A program made the position numbers and the translations under genes. Positions 50,943-60,853 of a stretch of DNA of 64,000 nucleotides are shown here, piece by piece. A model generated the notes under the pieces. That model had not been told where the DNA came from. It was given only the letters and a program-made list of their open reading frames with translations, and did no database searches. This DNA comes from Huiozyma naganishii CBS 8797 (taxonomy: Eukaryota; Ascomycota; Saccharomycetes; Saccharomycetales; Saccharomycetaceae): positions 372,001 to 436,000 of the forward strand of contig NC_035934.1 in assembly GCF_000348985.1 (NCBI RefSeq). The letters are read 5' to 3'. Each line of letters begins with the position of its first letter. Within the stretch, counting starts at the first letter, position 1.

Positions 50943-52343
50943 CTATATTCCAGTAGTGTACTGGCCTGATGAAATTCCGGTCTCGAGGGTCCTCGTCAAG
51001 GCGGGTCTTGGTTCTTCGATCTCTCGGTTCTTTTCGTCGACAATGTGGTCCTCGTACTCTGTACTGGGCGTGCTCCCCTTCGACGTCGCAGTGCGTTGCG
51101 ATCCCATCCCACTTTCCAGATCTTGCTCCTTGTTCCCTTTGAGTTCACTCTGAGCTCTCTCCTCTGCCTCGATCTCGTCTTTAGCCCATTTCCGGAACAC
51201 GGGGACGAAGAAACTTGCAGTGAGTACTTGAATCGCTTGGTAGAGCACCAGTGAGACCAAAATTTTACCCAAATTTGTCTTGTTGTCCCCATACTGTGAA
51301 GTGATAAGCGACACGCCAAGTGCTGCTGTTTTCGCTGGTCCGCAGAACATGATACAGATCGCGTCTCTTTTATTGTAGTAAAACGGTCTGAAGATTTTGT
51401 ACGAGTAATAATACAGTCTTGTGGATTGCTCCCGATCAGGTTCGTGATCCAGTAACTTAATCAGGAACCAAGGTCTTGCCAGTAGGAACGATATCCCCGT
51501 GAACAGGATGTACACTCCCAAGTTGAAGAAGCACAAGAATATGATGCAGACGTGCGAGACGCTTGTGAACGATTTCTGGTAGAACGCAGTGGAGAAGGAA
51601 CTGAACATGATCAACAGCAGCATGTACGATCCTATCTTTAAATGGAACCTTTTGAGGAAGTCCAAGTAGTACTTTGTTGGTCTTGGGAGCACATTTTGAA
51701 TGACCTGTCCAACGAACAGGGGCACAAACACCGATAAACCAACCTGTTTCATGACCCTTCTGTACAAGTCGTTCATATTGTTCCCGTTTGCAGGATTCCC
51801 GTACTGGAACGGGTACTGTTTCATAAACATCTGCGCGAGTGCCGGAGTGATGAACCCACCCAACAAGTTCCCTATAAACACCTCGCAGACGCACAGCAGG
51901 TCGTTCCCACCGGCGTTGGCCGTCATGATCACGTTGGACGCGACCGTGGTCGGGCACGTAGCGGTCATAATGAGCCCGATGAGGACCCAGTCGTCGATGT
52001 TCTTGTCGTTGGACACTTTGATCGCGACGGCGAACCCGTACACGATCGAGGACGTAATGAGGAAACTCAACACGAGAATCGTTAAGTGGGCCCTCCAGTT
52101 GGCGAAATTCGCCATGATCTTGCTCGTCTTCATGCTGAGCCCGCTCTGCAGAAAGATCCACGCAACGGCACCGTACCCTATACTGTACTGGCCCCTAATG
52201 AGCCCACCGTCCCTGGCAAAATTGGGCGCAAACCTAGCGATCACTATGAAGATGGCCAGCCATATGAAGAACCACTGCGAGACCACGTACTGCGTCACCG
52301 GGTGGTCCCAGCATCTCTTGAACCACACTCTCGCTCTCGACAT
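50943..52343 (-). CDS. RCH1: Rch1-like transporter, SLC10A7 family
   Basis: The 466-residue plasma-membrane protein belongs to the SBF-like/SLC10A7 group; in yeasts Rch1 limits cytosolic calcium entry. About ten hydrophobic segments span ~15-400, including QWFFIWLAIFIVIARFAPNF, IGYGAVAWIFLQSGLSMKT and TATCPTTVASNVIMTANAGG, the last a family hallmark. A C-terminal cytosolic tail (~405-466) is highly charged. S. cerevisiae YMR034C is 434. HOF1-RCH1 adjacency matches YMR032W-YMR034C with YMR033W (ARP9) missing. Confidence 0.92.
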   Translation of the reverse strand: MSRARVWFKRCWDHPVTQYVVSQWFFIWLAIFIVIARFAPNFARDGGLIRGQYSIGYGAVAWIFLQSGLSMKTSKIMANFANWRAHLTILVLSFLITSSIVYGFAVAIKVSNDKNIDDWVLIGLIMTATCPTTVASNVIMTANAGGNDLLCVCEVFIGNLLGGFITPALAQMFMKQYPFQYGNPANGNNMNDLYRRVMKQVGLSVFVPLFVGQVIQNVLPRPTKYYLDFLKRFHLKIGSYMLLLIMFSSFSTAFYQKSFTSVSHVCIIFLCFFNLGVYILFTGISFLLARPWFLIKLLDHEPDREQSTRLYYYSYKIFRPFYYNKRDAICIMFCGPAKTAALGVSLITSQYGDNKTNLGKILVSLVLYQAIQVLTASFFVPVFRKWAKDEIEAEERAQSELKGNKEQDLESGMGSQRTATSKGSTPSTEYEDHIVDEKNREIEEPRPALTRTLETGISSGQYTTGI

Positions 52344-52584
52344 CCTTGGCGAGTTTCAGGGCAAACCCTGAAGCAAAGAGTCGATACAACCAAGCGCACA
52401 GCACACAGCACACACTCCAGCTCGCTTATATACCTCGTCGCTGTCGTCGCTGCCGTCTGTGCTCTTGGACTCGGGCACCGGTGACTCTCGGGAACCCTCT
52501 CGGTCCGAGACCCGAAGACACTAATCGCTACTTTAAAAACGTCAAGTAAGCGATGAGAAGAGGGTCCATGAACAGTTGGACAGG

Positions 52585-52626
52585 ACTGTGGTGGTGGTGG
52601 TAGTAGTAGTAGTTGTAGTCGTAGTT
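52585..52626 (+). repeat. GTG/GTA trinucleotide repeat upstream of IMP2
   Basis: A run of GTG, GTA and GTT triplets directly before the chosen IMP2 start. If translated from the upstream ATG at 52576, it would encode about 13 consecutive valines. Confidence 0.75.
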
Positions 52627-52632
52627 GGTCCA

Positions 52633-53112
52633 ATGGTGGTCCGGGTGCGTGTGAGGAGCCTGTTCTGGGCTGTGTCTTGGATCCCCGTGGCGCTCGCTGC
52701 AACGGACGTCGTTCACGTCTCGAGGATCGAGGGCAGCTCGATGCGGCCGACGCTGAACAGCTCCGATGGCGACACGGATTGGGTCCTGTTGAAGATGCTG
52801 TGGCCCAGGGCGCGTGCGGTGGGCGATATCGTTCTGTTGAAGTCGCCGTTCGACCCGGCGAAAGTTATGTGCAAGCGAGTGAAGGCTCTAGCGTCCGATA
52901 CTGTGCGGGTTCCTGACGGCGAGCCAATCACGGTCCCGAGAGGGCACCTATGGGTCGAGGGCGACAACGTGCACTCAATTGACAGCAGGAAGTTTGGTCC
53001 GGTGTCCGATGGCCTGCTGCTCGGGAAAGTGTTGTGTGTCGTATGGCCCCCAAGCAAGTGGGGGGTTGACTTGCACAGATACAGTGGACGCAACGTAGTA
53101 GTAGAAGAATGA
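52633..53112 (+). CDS. IMP2: Mitochondrial inner-membrane peptidase subunit Imp2
   Basis: A 159-residue S26 (LexA-like) signal peptidase that, with Imp1, removes sorting signals from intermembrane-space proteins. A hydrophobic segment (SLFWAVSWIPVALAATDVV) anchors it. The catalytic Ser is in IEGSSMRPTLN (about S36) and the catalytic Lys in VMCKRVKA (about K81); the downstream box GHLWVEGDNVHSIDSRKFGP is also intact. S. cerevisiae Imp2 is 177. The start at 52633 is preferred to 52576, which would prepend a polyvaline tract. Confidence 0.94.
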   Translation: MVVRVRVRSLFWAVSWIPVALAATDVVHVSRIEGSSMRPTLNSSDGDTDWVLLKMLWPRARAVGDIVLLKSPFDPAKVMCKRVKALASDTVRVPDGEPITVPRGHLWVEGDNVHSIDSRKFGPVSDGLLLGKVLCVVWPPSKWGVDLHRYSGRNVVVEE

Positions 53113-53188
53113 CTTGTTTGATGTATTAAGTATGCTAAGATATGATGCAATATAGTGTGTTAGATAGAGGAACCCACCCCCCACGGTT

Positions 53189-54454
53189 CTATGCGTTGTC
53201 GAAGTTGAGTCTCTTCACTGGCGAATCCACCGGTAGATGGCACACGAGCCCGTCCGTATCCTCGAAGCTAGAGTAAAACGGTACATGGTCCTCCAAGAGC
53301 ATCTTGCTGGCACTGCCCATGGAACTGCTCGCCGTGGTGAACATGGAACTGTTCTCGTCGCCAGACGTACCGGCAAGACTGTGGCTGCTGCTGTTGTTGC
53401 GTTGGAAGGAGAGTTTTGGCGGTGGTGCTACCCTAGAGAAGAAACTCGCCGCACTGGTGTCCTCTGCGGCGTCCTCGGCCTCTTGGAATAACTGTAACGA
53501 CGCACCTGGTTCACTTGTCCTCGAAGCCGTGCTGTGGAACCGCCGCAGAGAGTTACTCCGTGTGACAACTTTCTTCGACCCCAATCTGAACTTGTCCAGC
53601 TCTGTTTCGCAGTCGAGTAAGTTCTCCTTCGAGTCCATCGTCACGTAGCTGATCGGGTCGCACAGGCTAGGGAACCCACTGTAAAAACTCTTGTACCCAC
53701 CGTCCAGGATCACGACATCAGGGTAGTACAGCCCCGGGTACACGTCCTGGTTGATGATCCTGTCGCAGTTCCTCAAGTGTGCGGCCATCGCTGGGCTTCT
53801 GCGCGCACTGAACTCACAGTAGAATATGAGCAGTGTTGGGGACTCGCAGAGGGGGTCCCCCCGATTCAGCAGCAGCAACTCTCGCTCCAGATCATCCTGG
53901 CTAGATATATTGAGCGCGCTCCTGATATGTCCACCACTGTACTCGTACTTGAACCGGCAGTCCACTATACAGTACGAGGAGTACACGGGTTCGTGGATCT
54001 TGTCCACTATGATGTCCCGCAAAGTCGTGGTGCTGATCCGCGGGAACAAGTCGTCGCAATGGGTGCCGTCGCTGTTGTAATGGTGGATCGGAATACTGCA
54101 CTTGCTCATTCTCGAGATAAAATTGGCCCGTGTAGAGGGTTCCTTACAAGCTCTACTGGCCGCCGTGGCTGTTGCTGCCCGCAACTCTTTCCTCTTTATA
54201 CTGTCAGTTCTCTGCATCCCACCACTGTTCTTCCTTGAGTACGACTTCGAGTTCGACAAACGTCTGTGGCCCATCCTCTCCGTAGTCGTCCCCAGGGTAG
54301 AACCCCGCCTACAGGGCACCCCCATCGTGGGGCCCACGGATCCAACAGACGCAGCATCCTCCAACGAAAGCCTCTCCGCAAACAGATTCAACGACGACGC
54401 AGACTCAGTCGCGTTATACACAGCCTGCTCACCAAACGGGTTCGCAAACACCAT
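53189..54454 (-). CDS. MIH1: Mih1, CDC25-family mitotic phosphatase
   Basis: About 421 residues from Met 54454; an extra 17 residues are possible from 54505. Mih1 removes the inhibitory phosphate from Tyr19 of Cdc28 to promote mitotic entry. The rhodanese-like CDC25 domain lies in the middle. Its catalytic CX5R loop is YCEFSARRSP at about residue 210, and YSGGHIRSALNIS and VYPGLYYPDVVILDGGYKSF are typical CDC25 segments. The N-terminal regulatory part is shorter than in S. cerevisiae (554 total). It converges on IMP2. Confidence 0.93.
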   Translation of the reverse strand: MVFANPFGEQAVYNATESASSLNLFAERLSLEDAASVGSVGPTMGVPCRRGSTLGTTTERMGHRRLSNSKSYSRKNSGGMQRTDSIKRKELRAATATAASRACKEPSTRANFISRMSKCSIPIHHYNSDGTHCDDLFPRISTTTLRDIIVDKIHEPVYSSYCIVDCRFKYEYSGGHIRSALNISSQDDLERELLLLNRGDPLCESPTLLIFYCEFSARRSPAMAAHLRNCDRIINQDVYPGLYYPDVVILDGGYKSFYSGFPSLCDPISYVTMDSKENLLDCETELDKFRLGSKKVVTRSNSLRRFHSTASRTSEPGASLQLFQEAEDAAEDTSAASFFSRVAPPPKLSFQRNNSSSHSLAGTSGDENSSMFTTASSSMGSASKMLLEDHVPFYSSFEDTDGLVCHLPVDSPVKRLNFDNA

Positions 54455-54936
54455 GACGCCCCACTTCAAACAACTGTTACCACAGCTCCCACCGTTGTAA
54501 CACAATCCAAAGCCCGAATTGACCCAAGTGCTCTATGCGATACAACACAATATAATATAATATATTATATGTATATAGTATTATGATGCTTAGCGAATAG
54601 CAAGAGTTGTTAAAGCACCAATTCCAGCCCCCGCACGCACTCCTTTAAACCCCAATCGTAGAGAACTTGGAGCGGGGAGGCCCCGCAGATGCTGCTGCTG
54701 CTCTTGTTTCAGTGTCAAACGAATTCTCTCTGTGATCCGAAACAAGAAATACCGTAAATAGAGCAGCTTCAGTGTCACCTTGGGCTTTATCAGTTGCTGT
54801 CCATTGCCCACTGGGACTGGAATTGGGATTGCTCCTGGAGTGTGGTGTAAGTCTATAACCGTATATCAAATGTAGGGAATTAGTAGTTCGTAGTAGTACA
54901 TATGGAGGGGAATTGGTTTCGAGGCGCCCCAGTGGG
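54455..54936. other. Intergenic, MIH1 promoter and MSN2 3' end
   Basis: No gene. AT-rich near 54540-54580 (repeated TATAAT). Two open frames under 130 codons have no recognisable content. Confidence 0.6.
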
Positions 54937-56958
54937 TTAGAAGTCGCCGTGTCTTTTGTGTGTCTTGAGGTGCTGCGAGAGGTTGTCGCTCCTGCTGAAC
55001 TTCTTGTCGCAGATGTTGCACCCATACGGTCTCTCCTGCGAGTGGACGGACCGGACGTGTCTCTTCAAATGCTCGCTTCTCTTGAACGCCTTGAGGCATT
55101 GCTCGCAGTGGAACGGCTTTTCCATATCGTCCTCTGCCGTGGACGGGTCGCTCCGCCTCAGTGTGTTGGATAGCCCTGAGGGGGGCATCGACGGTGTAGA
55201 GGAGCGTGGTCCCAGGGACTCATCTGTGAGAGGAGTCAACGCAAAGGACGAGATCGCCGTCGAGGACTTCCTTCTGTACTTGGGCGTGTTCGTCATAGAC
55301 GCAGATCTTTTGTACAGACCGTTGTACAGCTTTGCGTGGTCCGGAGTACCACCACCTGTGGAGAAGGTGTCCGTGCCATTTCCTGAGGTATACTTTCCCA
55401 TGGCGGATCCGTTGTCGGAGAGGATTGTAGTCGGTTTTATGAACTTCGTGGGACCGTTCCCGTTTGCATTGAGTCCGCTGTGTGGTTGCTGTCTGTTGCC
55501 CCCCGCAGATACTATTCTGCGCAAGTTTATCGAACTGTGGTCGTCCTCTGACAGTGTCGAGTTCTCCCACCCTATTATTTTGAAGGATCCATTGCAGTTC
55601 TGCCCCGGGTGATTATGGTGCGGTCCCACCGCCGGGTCAATCCCCTCTGCACGGGATGAACCTTGGTTTATCGAGTTCTGTGACAGCTTCGTGAAGAAAT
55701 CCGACTCGAAGATCGGAACAGACCCTCGGTGGGGCACCTTCCGCACGCTAAACCGTCTTGCGCTGTTAGTCCGCGAGGACTGTGGGGACATCATCAGTGC
55801 GTCGTTGTGCAATTTGAATGAATCAAGCAGAGTGTGTGTCACATCCCCATCAGTCGGGGACACCGTATTGTTGTTGTTGCCCGTATTGCTATCGAATGGG
55901 TCCGTGAAGTTGAAATTGTAGTCCTCGAGGATGTTGTTCAGTTCATTGACGTCCACCTCTGCGTTTGGAGGACTGAAGGGAGGCGACGCTGGTGTCTTCG
56001 AGGTGGCCCCGCTGTGTTCTTGTCCCTGCATTGGCAAATTGCCCTGCTGTGCGATGTTCCGCAAGTTGAATTGGTGTGAGATAGACCCACGGGACGTTGA
56101 TGCCAACATCACGTTATCATCGGAGGTGACCACCATGCTGTGTCTCCTTGGATCCCCATTGTACATGGTGGTGTTGCTGTGATAATTGGATAGATTCGGA
56201 CTCAACGCCGTGACGAGGTCCGAGTCGACATAATCGTTGAGGATCGTGTCGAGGTTTGTATCGTTGAAGTCTTGGAAGTTACGCGTCTCCGAGTTCTTGT
56301 TATCCAAGAATGCATTATCGTTGTAGGTCCCCCCACCTTGTATCCCCGTAGAGTGGGACGAGTAAGTGGGCCGTAACTGTTGGTCCTGTTCTTTCCCGTC
56401 TTTGGGGGAGTATGCACGTAAGGCCCCATTGAATACGTCACTGGACATCTCGTTCCTTGAAGTGTCCAGAATCAACGACGATGCGTTCTGGCCCAAATCA
56501 GAGTTCATCGGTACAGTTGTGGACTGTGGACTGAACATCAAATCCGAGAACAGTTGCGAGTTACTGTTCATTTGGTCCATGAAATCTGTTCGACCACTGT
56601 AATTGCTCTGTCGAAGGTTTTCGAAGCTTCTACCACCGAACAGCTGCCCGCTACTGTTCTCCATGGGTCTCCCTCGGAAATCGTTCGCTGTAATCTCGAG
56701 ACTCATTGACGTACTCGTGTTCGTGGTGGACGTAGTCGGTGTCGAGTCCTGCCGCACCGGGTCCTCCCATTTCTGTGTAATCTGTTCCAACCCAAAGGAC
56801 GATGCAATCTCTTGGCCCCCCGCGAAGGCTTCCTGGGGAATACCACGGTCGTTATTGCCATTGTTATCACGCGTCGCAGGATTACTGGTCCTCGCGTCAA
56901 ATTGTATATCCTGCTGCATTGTGAACCTGTCTTGTACTGATGCCTGCACTTTCCCCAT
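54937..56958 (-). CDS. MSN2: Msn2/Msn4-type stress-response zinc-finger activator
   Basis: From Met 56958 the protein has 673 residues; the frame extends to 57075, but that stretch is hydrophobic and lacks typical codon use. Two C-terminal C2H2 fingers ([19 protein letters not shown] and [19 protein letters not shown]) match Msn2/Msn4, which bind the STRE AGGGG. Conserved activator pieces are also present: [29 protein letters not shown] and [14 protein letters not shown]-type sites RRFS and RRKSS occur; PKA phosphorylation keeps Msn2 cytoplasmic in S. cerevisiae. Synteny with YMR037C gives MSN2 rather than MSN4. Confidence 0.92.
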   Translation of the reverse strand: MGKVQASVQDRFTMQQDIQFDARTSNPATRDNNGNNDRGIPQEAFAGGQEIASSFGLEQITQKWEDPVRQDSTPTTSTTNTSTSMSLEITANDFRGRPMENSSGQLFGGRSFENLRQSNYSGRTDFMDQMNSNSQLFSDLMFSPQSTTVPMNSDLGQNASSLILDTSRNEMSSDVFNGALRAYSPKDGKEQDQQLRPTYSSHSTGIQGGGTYNDNAFLDNKNSETRNFQDFNDTNLDTILNDYVDSDLVTALSPNLSNYHSNTTMYNGDPRRHSMVVTSDDNVMLASTSRGSISHQFNLRNIAQQGNLPMQGQEHSGATSKTPASPPFSPPNAEVDVNELNNILEDYNFNFTDPFDSNTGNNNNTVSPTDGDVTHTLLDSFKLHNDALMMSPQSSRTNSARRFSVRKVPHRGSVPIFESDFFTKLSQNSINQGSSRAEGIDPAVGPHHNHPGQNCNGSFKIIGWENSTLSEDDHSSINLRRIVSAGGNRQQPHSGLNANGNGPTKFIKPTTILSDNGSAMGKYTSGNGTDTFSTGGGTPDHAKLYNGLYKRSASMTNTPKYRRKSSTAISSFALTPLTDESLGPRSSTPSMPPSGLSNTLRRSDPSTAEDDMEKPFHCEQCLKAFKRSEHLKRHVRSVHSQERPYGCNICDKKFSRSDNLSQHLKTHKRHGDF

Positions 56959-57203
56959 GTACCCAGGTGCGATGGGTACTGTCGTGTGTGTAACTGTAAC
57001 AGTAAGGGACTCGTTGACACCCACGCAAACGTCCAGCATCAAACGATACCAACCAACTGATGCTAATAATATCAACGATATCGAGAAACAAAAAACGCAG
57101 AGACCAGTGCACTTCTTGTAGTGGTGGTGGTAACGTAGTTGCAGCTGTTCGCTGTGTTCAATGGGTTCTACGTTACGACTCTCATTTGCTATACAGTCTA
57201 TAT

Positions 57204-57947
57204 CTAGTTGATGTTTCTGTCACGAGCCTCCTTACGCTCCTCCCAGATGGTCTTCCCAGTACATGCACAGACACGCTTGTCGTTCTCCCATACACCAGCA
57301 CTTCTCGCGACGACTCCACCGATCGCAGCTTGGCCATCACGGGACACGATAATCGACCGGCCAATGACCTCCCAAGGTTGCAACGGCGCACTCAGAAACG
57401 CCTGCCCGCTGAACTTCCCCGGGGAGTCCGCCGAGTTCAAATGGCAGTCCACTGTACCGTCAAATTGGTGCAACACACGGCCCGTGGACTGTAACCCACG
57501 GGACACGTCCCCGCACTCGTGGACGGCCACGGAGTATTGACCCGGGTGCTCAACACCGTTCACAGTCACGTCGAACATGGTTTTCTTGTCACCAACTTGC
57601 ACCATCCGCACGAGCCCCTCCACTTCAGACCCACTCACCGTGTCAAACGTTTCGAGGATCGCTACACCAGAGGAGTTCGGTTCACCAGACCCTCTCAAGA
57701 TAGCGTCCAGCCCAGCAGACTGGAACGCACGCACGATCACAGAGGGAGCGACACCGCTCTTCACATCGACAGTCTTCTTCGTAGCATTGACCTCCACGAA
57801 CTCCATGGGAAGCTTAATGGCCCGCAGACACCCAGTGATATCCCCCTCGGTCAGTGGCCGAGGGGAATTGATCGCATACCTCGCCTCGAAGACTTCGCCA
57901 GCGGAAGCGCTTGCATCTGTACCTGTAGCAACACCGTTCACAGTCAT
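57204..57947 (-). CDS. CCS1: Ccs1, copper chaperone for SOD1, lacking the N-terminal MxCxxC motif
   Basis: Start at 57947 gives 247 residues (249 in S. cerevisiae); an upstream extension of 66 codons lies in the promoter. Domain I retains its framework (FEARYAI, then TGCLRAIKL and [14 protein letters not shown]), but the copper motif MHCENC of S. cerevisiae is replaced by [10 protein letters not shown]. Domain II is SOD-like ([33 protein letters not shown]). Domain III keeps the essential CxC in [13 protein letters not shown]. Ccs1 loads copper and forms the disulfide in Sod1; domain III is essential while domain I matters at low copper. An inverted repeat coincides with the altered motif. 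Confidence 0.94.
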   Translation of the reverse strand: MTVNGVATGTDASASAGEVFEARYAINSPRPLTEGDITGCLRAIKLPMEFVEVNATKKTVDVKSGVAPSVIVRAFQSAGLDAILRGSGEPNSSGVAILETFDTVSGSEVEGLVRMVQVGDKKTMFDVTVNGVEHPGQYSVAVHECGDVSRGLQSTGRVLHQFDGTVDCHLNSADSPGKFSGQAFLSAPLQPWEVIGRSIIVSRDGQAAIGGVVARSAGVWENDKRVCACTGKTIWEERKEARDRNIN

Positions 57948-58147
57948 TTGTCGCACCGTGCGGGGCTCCAACATCACCAAGTCTCCCCCAAGAAGTTCGC
58001 CTCCCGTCGAGTCCTCGTTTGACGTCGAATTCGAAGTTTTAAAAGTTGGCAAAAGCTCGAGACGAGCCGTCACGTGTCGGTGCTGCACAGACCAGCAGAC
58101 ACCCGATGGAGCGACCTGCAGTGCACTGGCCACTGCGCTGGGCACAG

Positions 58148-59044
58148 TTACTCCTCCTCGCTGCTCTCGTCGTTTATCTTGTCCATTTCCGCCTGCAGAC
58201 TCTCTGCGAATTCTTCGTCGCTGGAATTGTCGTCACCTGGGGCCGTGACGGGGGCTGGAGCAGCTGCCGCAGCAGCGGCAGGAGCTGTCTCTTGCTTCTC
58301 CGGCTTCTCTGCACCTTGCTTCTCCGGCTTCCCCGCCTCTGCATCCCTCTTCATCCCCGGGATGATAAGCGTTGCGTTGGCCTCCCGTTTCGCATTCTCT
58401 ATATTCTCCTCGTGTGGCAGAAGAGTCGGCGGGGCCGGTTTCTTCTTCTTCTGGTTGTTCTCGTCGTTATCCTCGTCGTAGTGGCGTTCGCGCTTGGCCG
58501 TTGCCCCAGTGGTAGTGGCAGTGGCCGTACCACTAGACCCGGCCTTTTCAGCACTCTTCTTGCCCTTTGCGTCTTTCGAAGCCTGCGCCCCCGCACCTTG
58601 CGCCCCCGCACCCCCTGCGGCCTGCTTGCCCTTCCCCTCGGGCTTCTCCCCAGCGTCGTCGTCCTCGTCATCGGACAGCAACCGCACGGTCTTCGTACGC
58701 GGTCTCCTGGACCCAAACCGCCGCAACGCCTCGTCGATGTTCAAACGGTGTCTCAACAACTCGTCGTACAGGTCCTCCGTCAAGGAGATACCTTTCTTCC
58801 CTGGCCGCATCTCCCCGCTCGACTGGTCCAAGTAGTACTCCCTGATGTCGATCAAGTTGATGTTCCTGAACTGCCGCACGGTCACCCGCTTGTTCTTCCC
58901 GAGATCAAAGATCGCATCCGGTGTCTGCAGCCCGGGCATTCCGCCTGGTGCGCCGCCAGGCGCACCTGCACCCCCTGCACCCCCTGCACCATCACCCTTC
59001 GCGTCCTGCCTCTTCCGGTTCCTATACCTGTTATAGTACGACAT
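58148..59044 (-). CDS. SUB1: Sub1, PC4-family transcription coactivator
   Basis: Start at 59044 (MSYYNRYRNRKRQ) gives 298 residues, close to S. cerevisiae Sub1 (292). The PC4 single-strand-DNA-binding fold spans ~38-105 (DAIFDLGKNKRVTVRQFRNI, IREYYLDQSSGEMRPGKKG). A Gly/Ala/Pro insertion encoded by a GCACC repeat precedes it. The C-terminal ~180 residues are Lys/Glu/Ala-rich low complexity. Sub1 works in RNA polymerase II initiation, termination and hyperosmotic response, and binds G-quadruplex DNA. Order CCS1-SUB1-ARA2 matches YMR038C-YMR041C. Confidence 0.95.
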   Translation of the reverse strand: MSYYNRYRNRKRQDAKGDGAGGAGGAGAPGGAPGGMPGLQTPDAIFDLGKNKRVTVRQFRNINLIDIREYYLDQSSGEMRPGKKGISLTEDLYDELLRHRLNIDEALRRFGSRRPRTKTVRLLSDDEDDDAGEKPEGKGKQAAGGAGAQGAGAQASKDAKGKKSAEKAGSSGTATATTTGATAKRERHYDEDNDENNQKKKKPAPPTLLPHEENIENAKREANATLIIPGMKRDAEAGKPEKQGAEKPEKQETAPAAAAAAAPAPVTAPGDDNSSDEEFAESLQAEMDKINDESSEEE

Positions 59045-59206
59045 CCTGTGACCAATTCCAAATCTCAAAGAAAACCAAGCAACAGTACCAAACACACACT
59101 CGCAACGACGACCCCAGAACACTCGCACGACCGACCAGCAGCCCTCATCCAACCACCAACACCAACAGCTCTTGGAACACATCGCAATCTTCGCAATCTT
59201 CGAGAC

Positions 59207-59219
59207 ACTGAAAATTTTT
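59207..59219 (-). promoter_or_regulatory. RRPE-like element upstream of SUB1
   Basis: Minus-strand AAAAATTTTCAGT, 163 bp before the SUB1 start and 18 bp past the ARA2 stop. Confidence 0.5.
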
Positions 59220-59236
59220 AAACAAGACGCTGGTCG

Positions 59237-60217
59237 CTACCCGGATGGCCACTCGGTATTGAAGAGGTCGCCCAGGACGCTGTGCTGGACGCTGTGGACG
59301 AGATCTGTGTGTTCCGCGGTGGTCTCGGCGAGGTTTGATGCCGCGCGGGTGACCTCTTCCGGGGTGCTGAACCCTATGACGGTCGGGCCGCGGTCGGACC
59401 ACTGTTCCAAGGCGAACTGCGTCGCGAGGTCTGCTAGCTCGACACCCTGGGAACTGCACAGTGTAGCTGCCTGTTGAGCACGGCGTTTCAATTCGGGGGA
59501 CCCCGGGTGGAACTCGAGCGTTTTCTGGGACCGTAGCAGGGACATGGACAGCACTGATGCGTTCACGACGTGCTGCACACCCTTTGATTTGAACTTCGCG
59601 TAGTACTCCTCCAGCATCACGTTCTGTAAGTTCATGTGACAGTAGGACAGTACGCAGTCTAATGGAGTCCCCGCATCGTAGCATAACGACACAAGGGAGT
59701 ACAGTTTGGAGAGAGGGTACCCTGAGACGCCAACGTTTCTGACAATACCGGCCCGTTTCAATTTCTGAAGTTCGTCCAGCGCGGCGAGACACGCCTCCTG
59801 CGGTTGGAACTCGACGTCGTGCAAGTACACGACGTCCAAGTACCCGCCTTCACCGACAAGCCTCTCGACAGACCGCATCACGCTCATCCGCACGTTCTCC
59901 CTTGAGTAATCGAACTCACTAACCCCCACACGACCCACTTTCGTACACACGTAGATCTCACCACGCGGGATCTGTAACTCCCGTAACGCCTGCCCGACGA
60001 GCAACTCACTGTCGCCGTAGTAAGGCGATGTATCCACCGCGTTGAAGCACCGTCTGTGGGTGATAAGACACTTCCTTAGGATCTCCACGACGGGGAGAGA
60101 CTCTGGGTCCTCGTTGTACTGCTTGCTGAACGTAGCACCGCCACAGATCAATGGACTCAGCTTCATGTGTGTGGGAGGGGTGGTTCTTGCAGTGGTGTCA
60201 CTCTCTCCGTGTACCAA
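59237..60217 (-). CDS. ARA2: Ara2, NAD-dependent D-arabinose dehydrogenase (aldo-keto reductase)
   Basis: The 326-residue AKR-family enzyme oxidises D-arabinose to the lactone used to make D-erythroascorbate. The catalytic-Asp/Tyr region is NAVDTSPYYGDSELLVGQAL, and the conserved Lys is in ICTKVGRVG-type VCTKVGRVGVSEFDYSREN. The conserved His lies in LDVVYLHDVEF, and NASVLSMSLLRSQKTLEFHP is strongly shared with S. cerevisiae Ara2 (335). Met 60166 is an alternative start. YMR040W (YET2) is missing relative to S. cerevisiae. Confidence 0.94.
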   Translation of the reverse strand: MVHGESDTTARTTPPTHMKLSPLICGGATFSKQYNEDPESLPVVEILRKCLITHRRCFNAVDTSPYYGDSELLVGQALRELQIPRGEIYVCTKVGRVGVSEFDYSRENVRMSVMRSVERLVGEGGYLDVVYLHDVEFQPQEACLAALDELQKLKRAGIVRNVGVSGYPLSKLYSLVSLCYDAGTPLDCVLSYCHMNLQNVMLEEYYAKFKSKGVQHVVNASVLSMSLLRSQKTLEFHPGSPELKRRAQQAATLCSSQGVELADLATQFALEQWSDRGPTVIGFSTPEEVTRAASNLAETTAEHTDLVHSVQHSVLGDLFNTEWPSG

Positions 60218-60648
60218 CCTGTTGTTACCAATACCGTGTTTGTATTAAGAGTTTGTTGTTTTAAGAGCTTATTCGTCCCTTAAAGAGAGGGGCGTAGTGG
60301 GGGCCACTAGAAAGAGCGGGGAGGGGTGCCTTATGCGGGGTGGTTCACTGTGTAAGACAGTGCTATGGTGGGTAGAGGGTTGTCAGCGGTCGTAGCAGTG
60401 GAAGAGTCGTCTGTTCCATCCGCAGGGTGGCAGTACAAAACGTGAGGTTCACTCATCGGACAATTCAGCAGTTATACAGGAGGACGGCGCCCTCAATGAT
60501 AAATTACACTTTGGTGCTTTTCCCCATTACCACGGAGTGGGGCTCCCGTTCATGACACTTCTGCTACGGCCGCTCCAGAGAAATATCACGTGACCTGCCC
60601 CATTTCCTTATCTATATCCCTCCACAAATCAAAAAACACAAAAAATAA
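60218..60648. other. Intergenic, ARA2 promoter to tRNA-Phe
   Basis: No gene seen. GC content falls toward the tRNA gene, and a poly-A-rich run (about 60630-60648) directly precedes it. Confidence 0.6.
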
Positions 60649-60748
60649 GCGGATTTAGCTCAGTTGGGAGAGCGCCAGACTGAAGATTTTAAACTTCGGT
60701 CACAAATAAGAAATCTGGAGGTCCTGTGTTCGATCCACAGAATTCGCA
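60649..60748 (+). tRNA. tF(GAA): tRNA-Phe (GAA) with a 27-nt intron
   Basis: Acceptor stem GCGGATT pairs with AATTCGC, with discriminator A at 60748. D arm GCTCAGTTGGGAGAGC, anticodon GAA at 60682-60684, T arm CTGTGTTCGATCCACAG. The mature part equals the classic yeast tRNA-Phe. A 27-nt intron lies one base 3' of the anticodon, about 60686-60712, and contains TTC that can pair with the anticodon. A T-run follows at 60752 as terminator. Confidence 0.98.
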
Positions 60749-60751
60749 TTT

Positions 60752-60759
60752 ATTTTTTT
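60752..60759 (+). terminator. Pol III T-run after tRNA-Phe
   Basis: A run of T residues starting a few bases after the tRNA 3' end, as usual for RNA polymerase III. Confidence 0.7.
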
Positions 60760-60853
60760 CGAATTTGTTTCACGATCTTCTCTTCCTACTTTTTGCTGTT
60801 CTCGAAGACGATCCGATGAGGTTTGCTCTCATCGCTGCTCTTACCAGTCTGAA

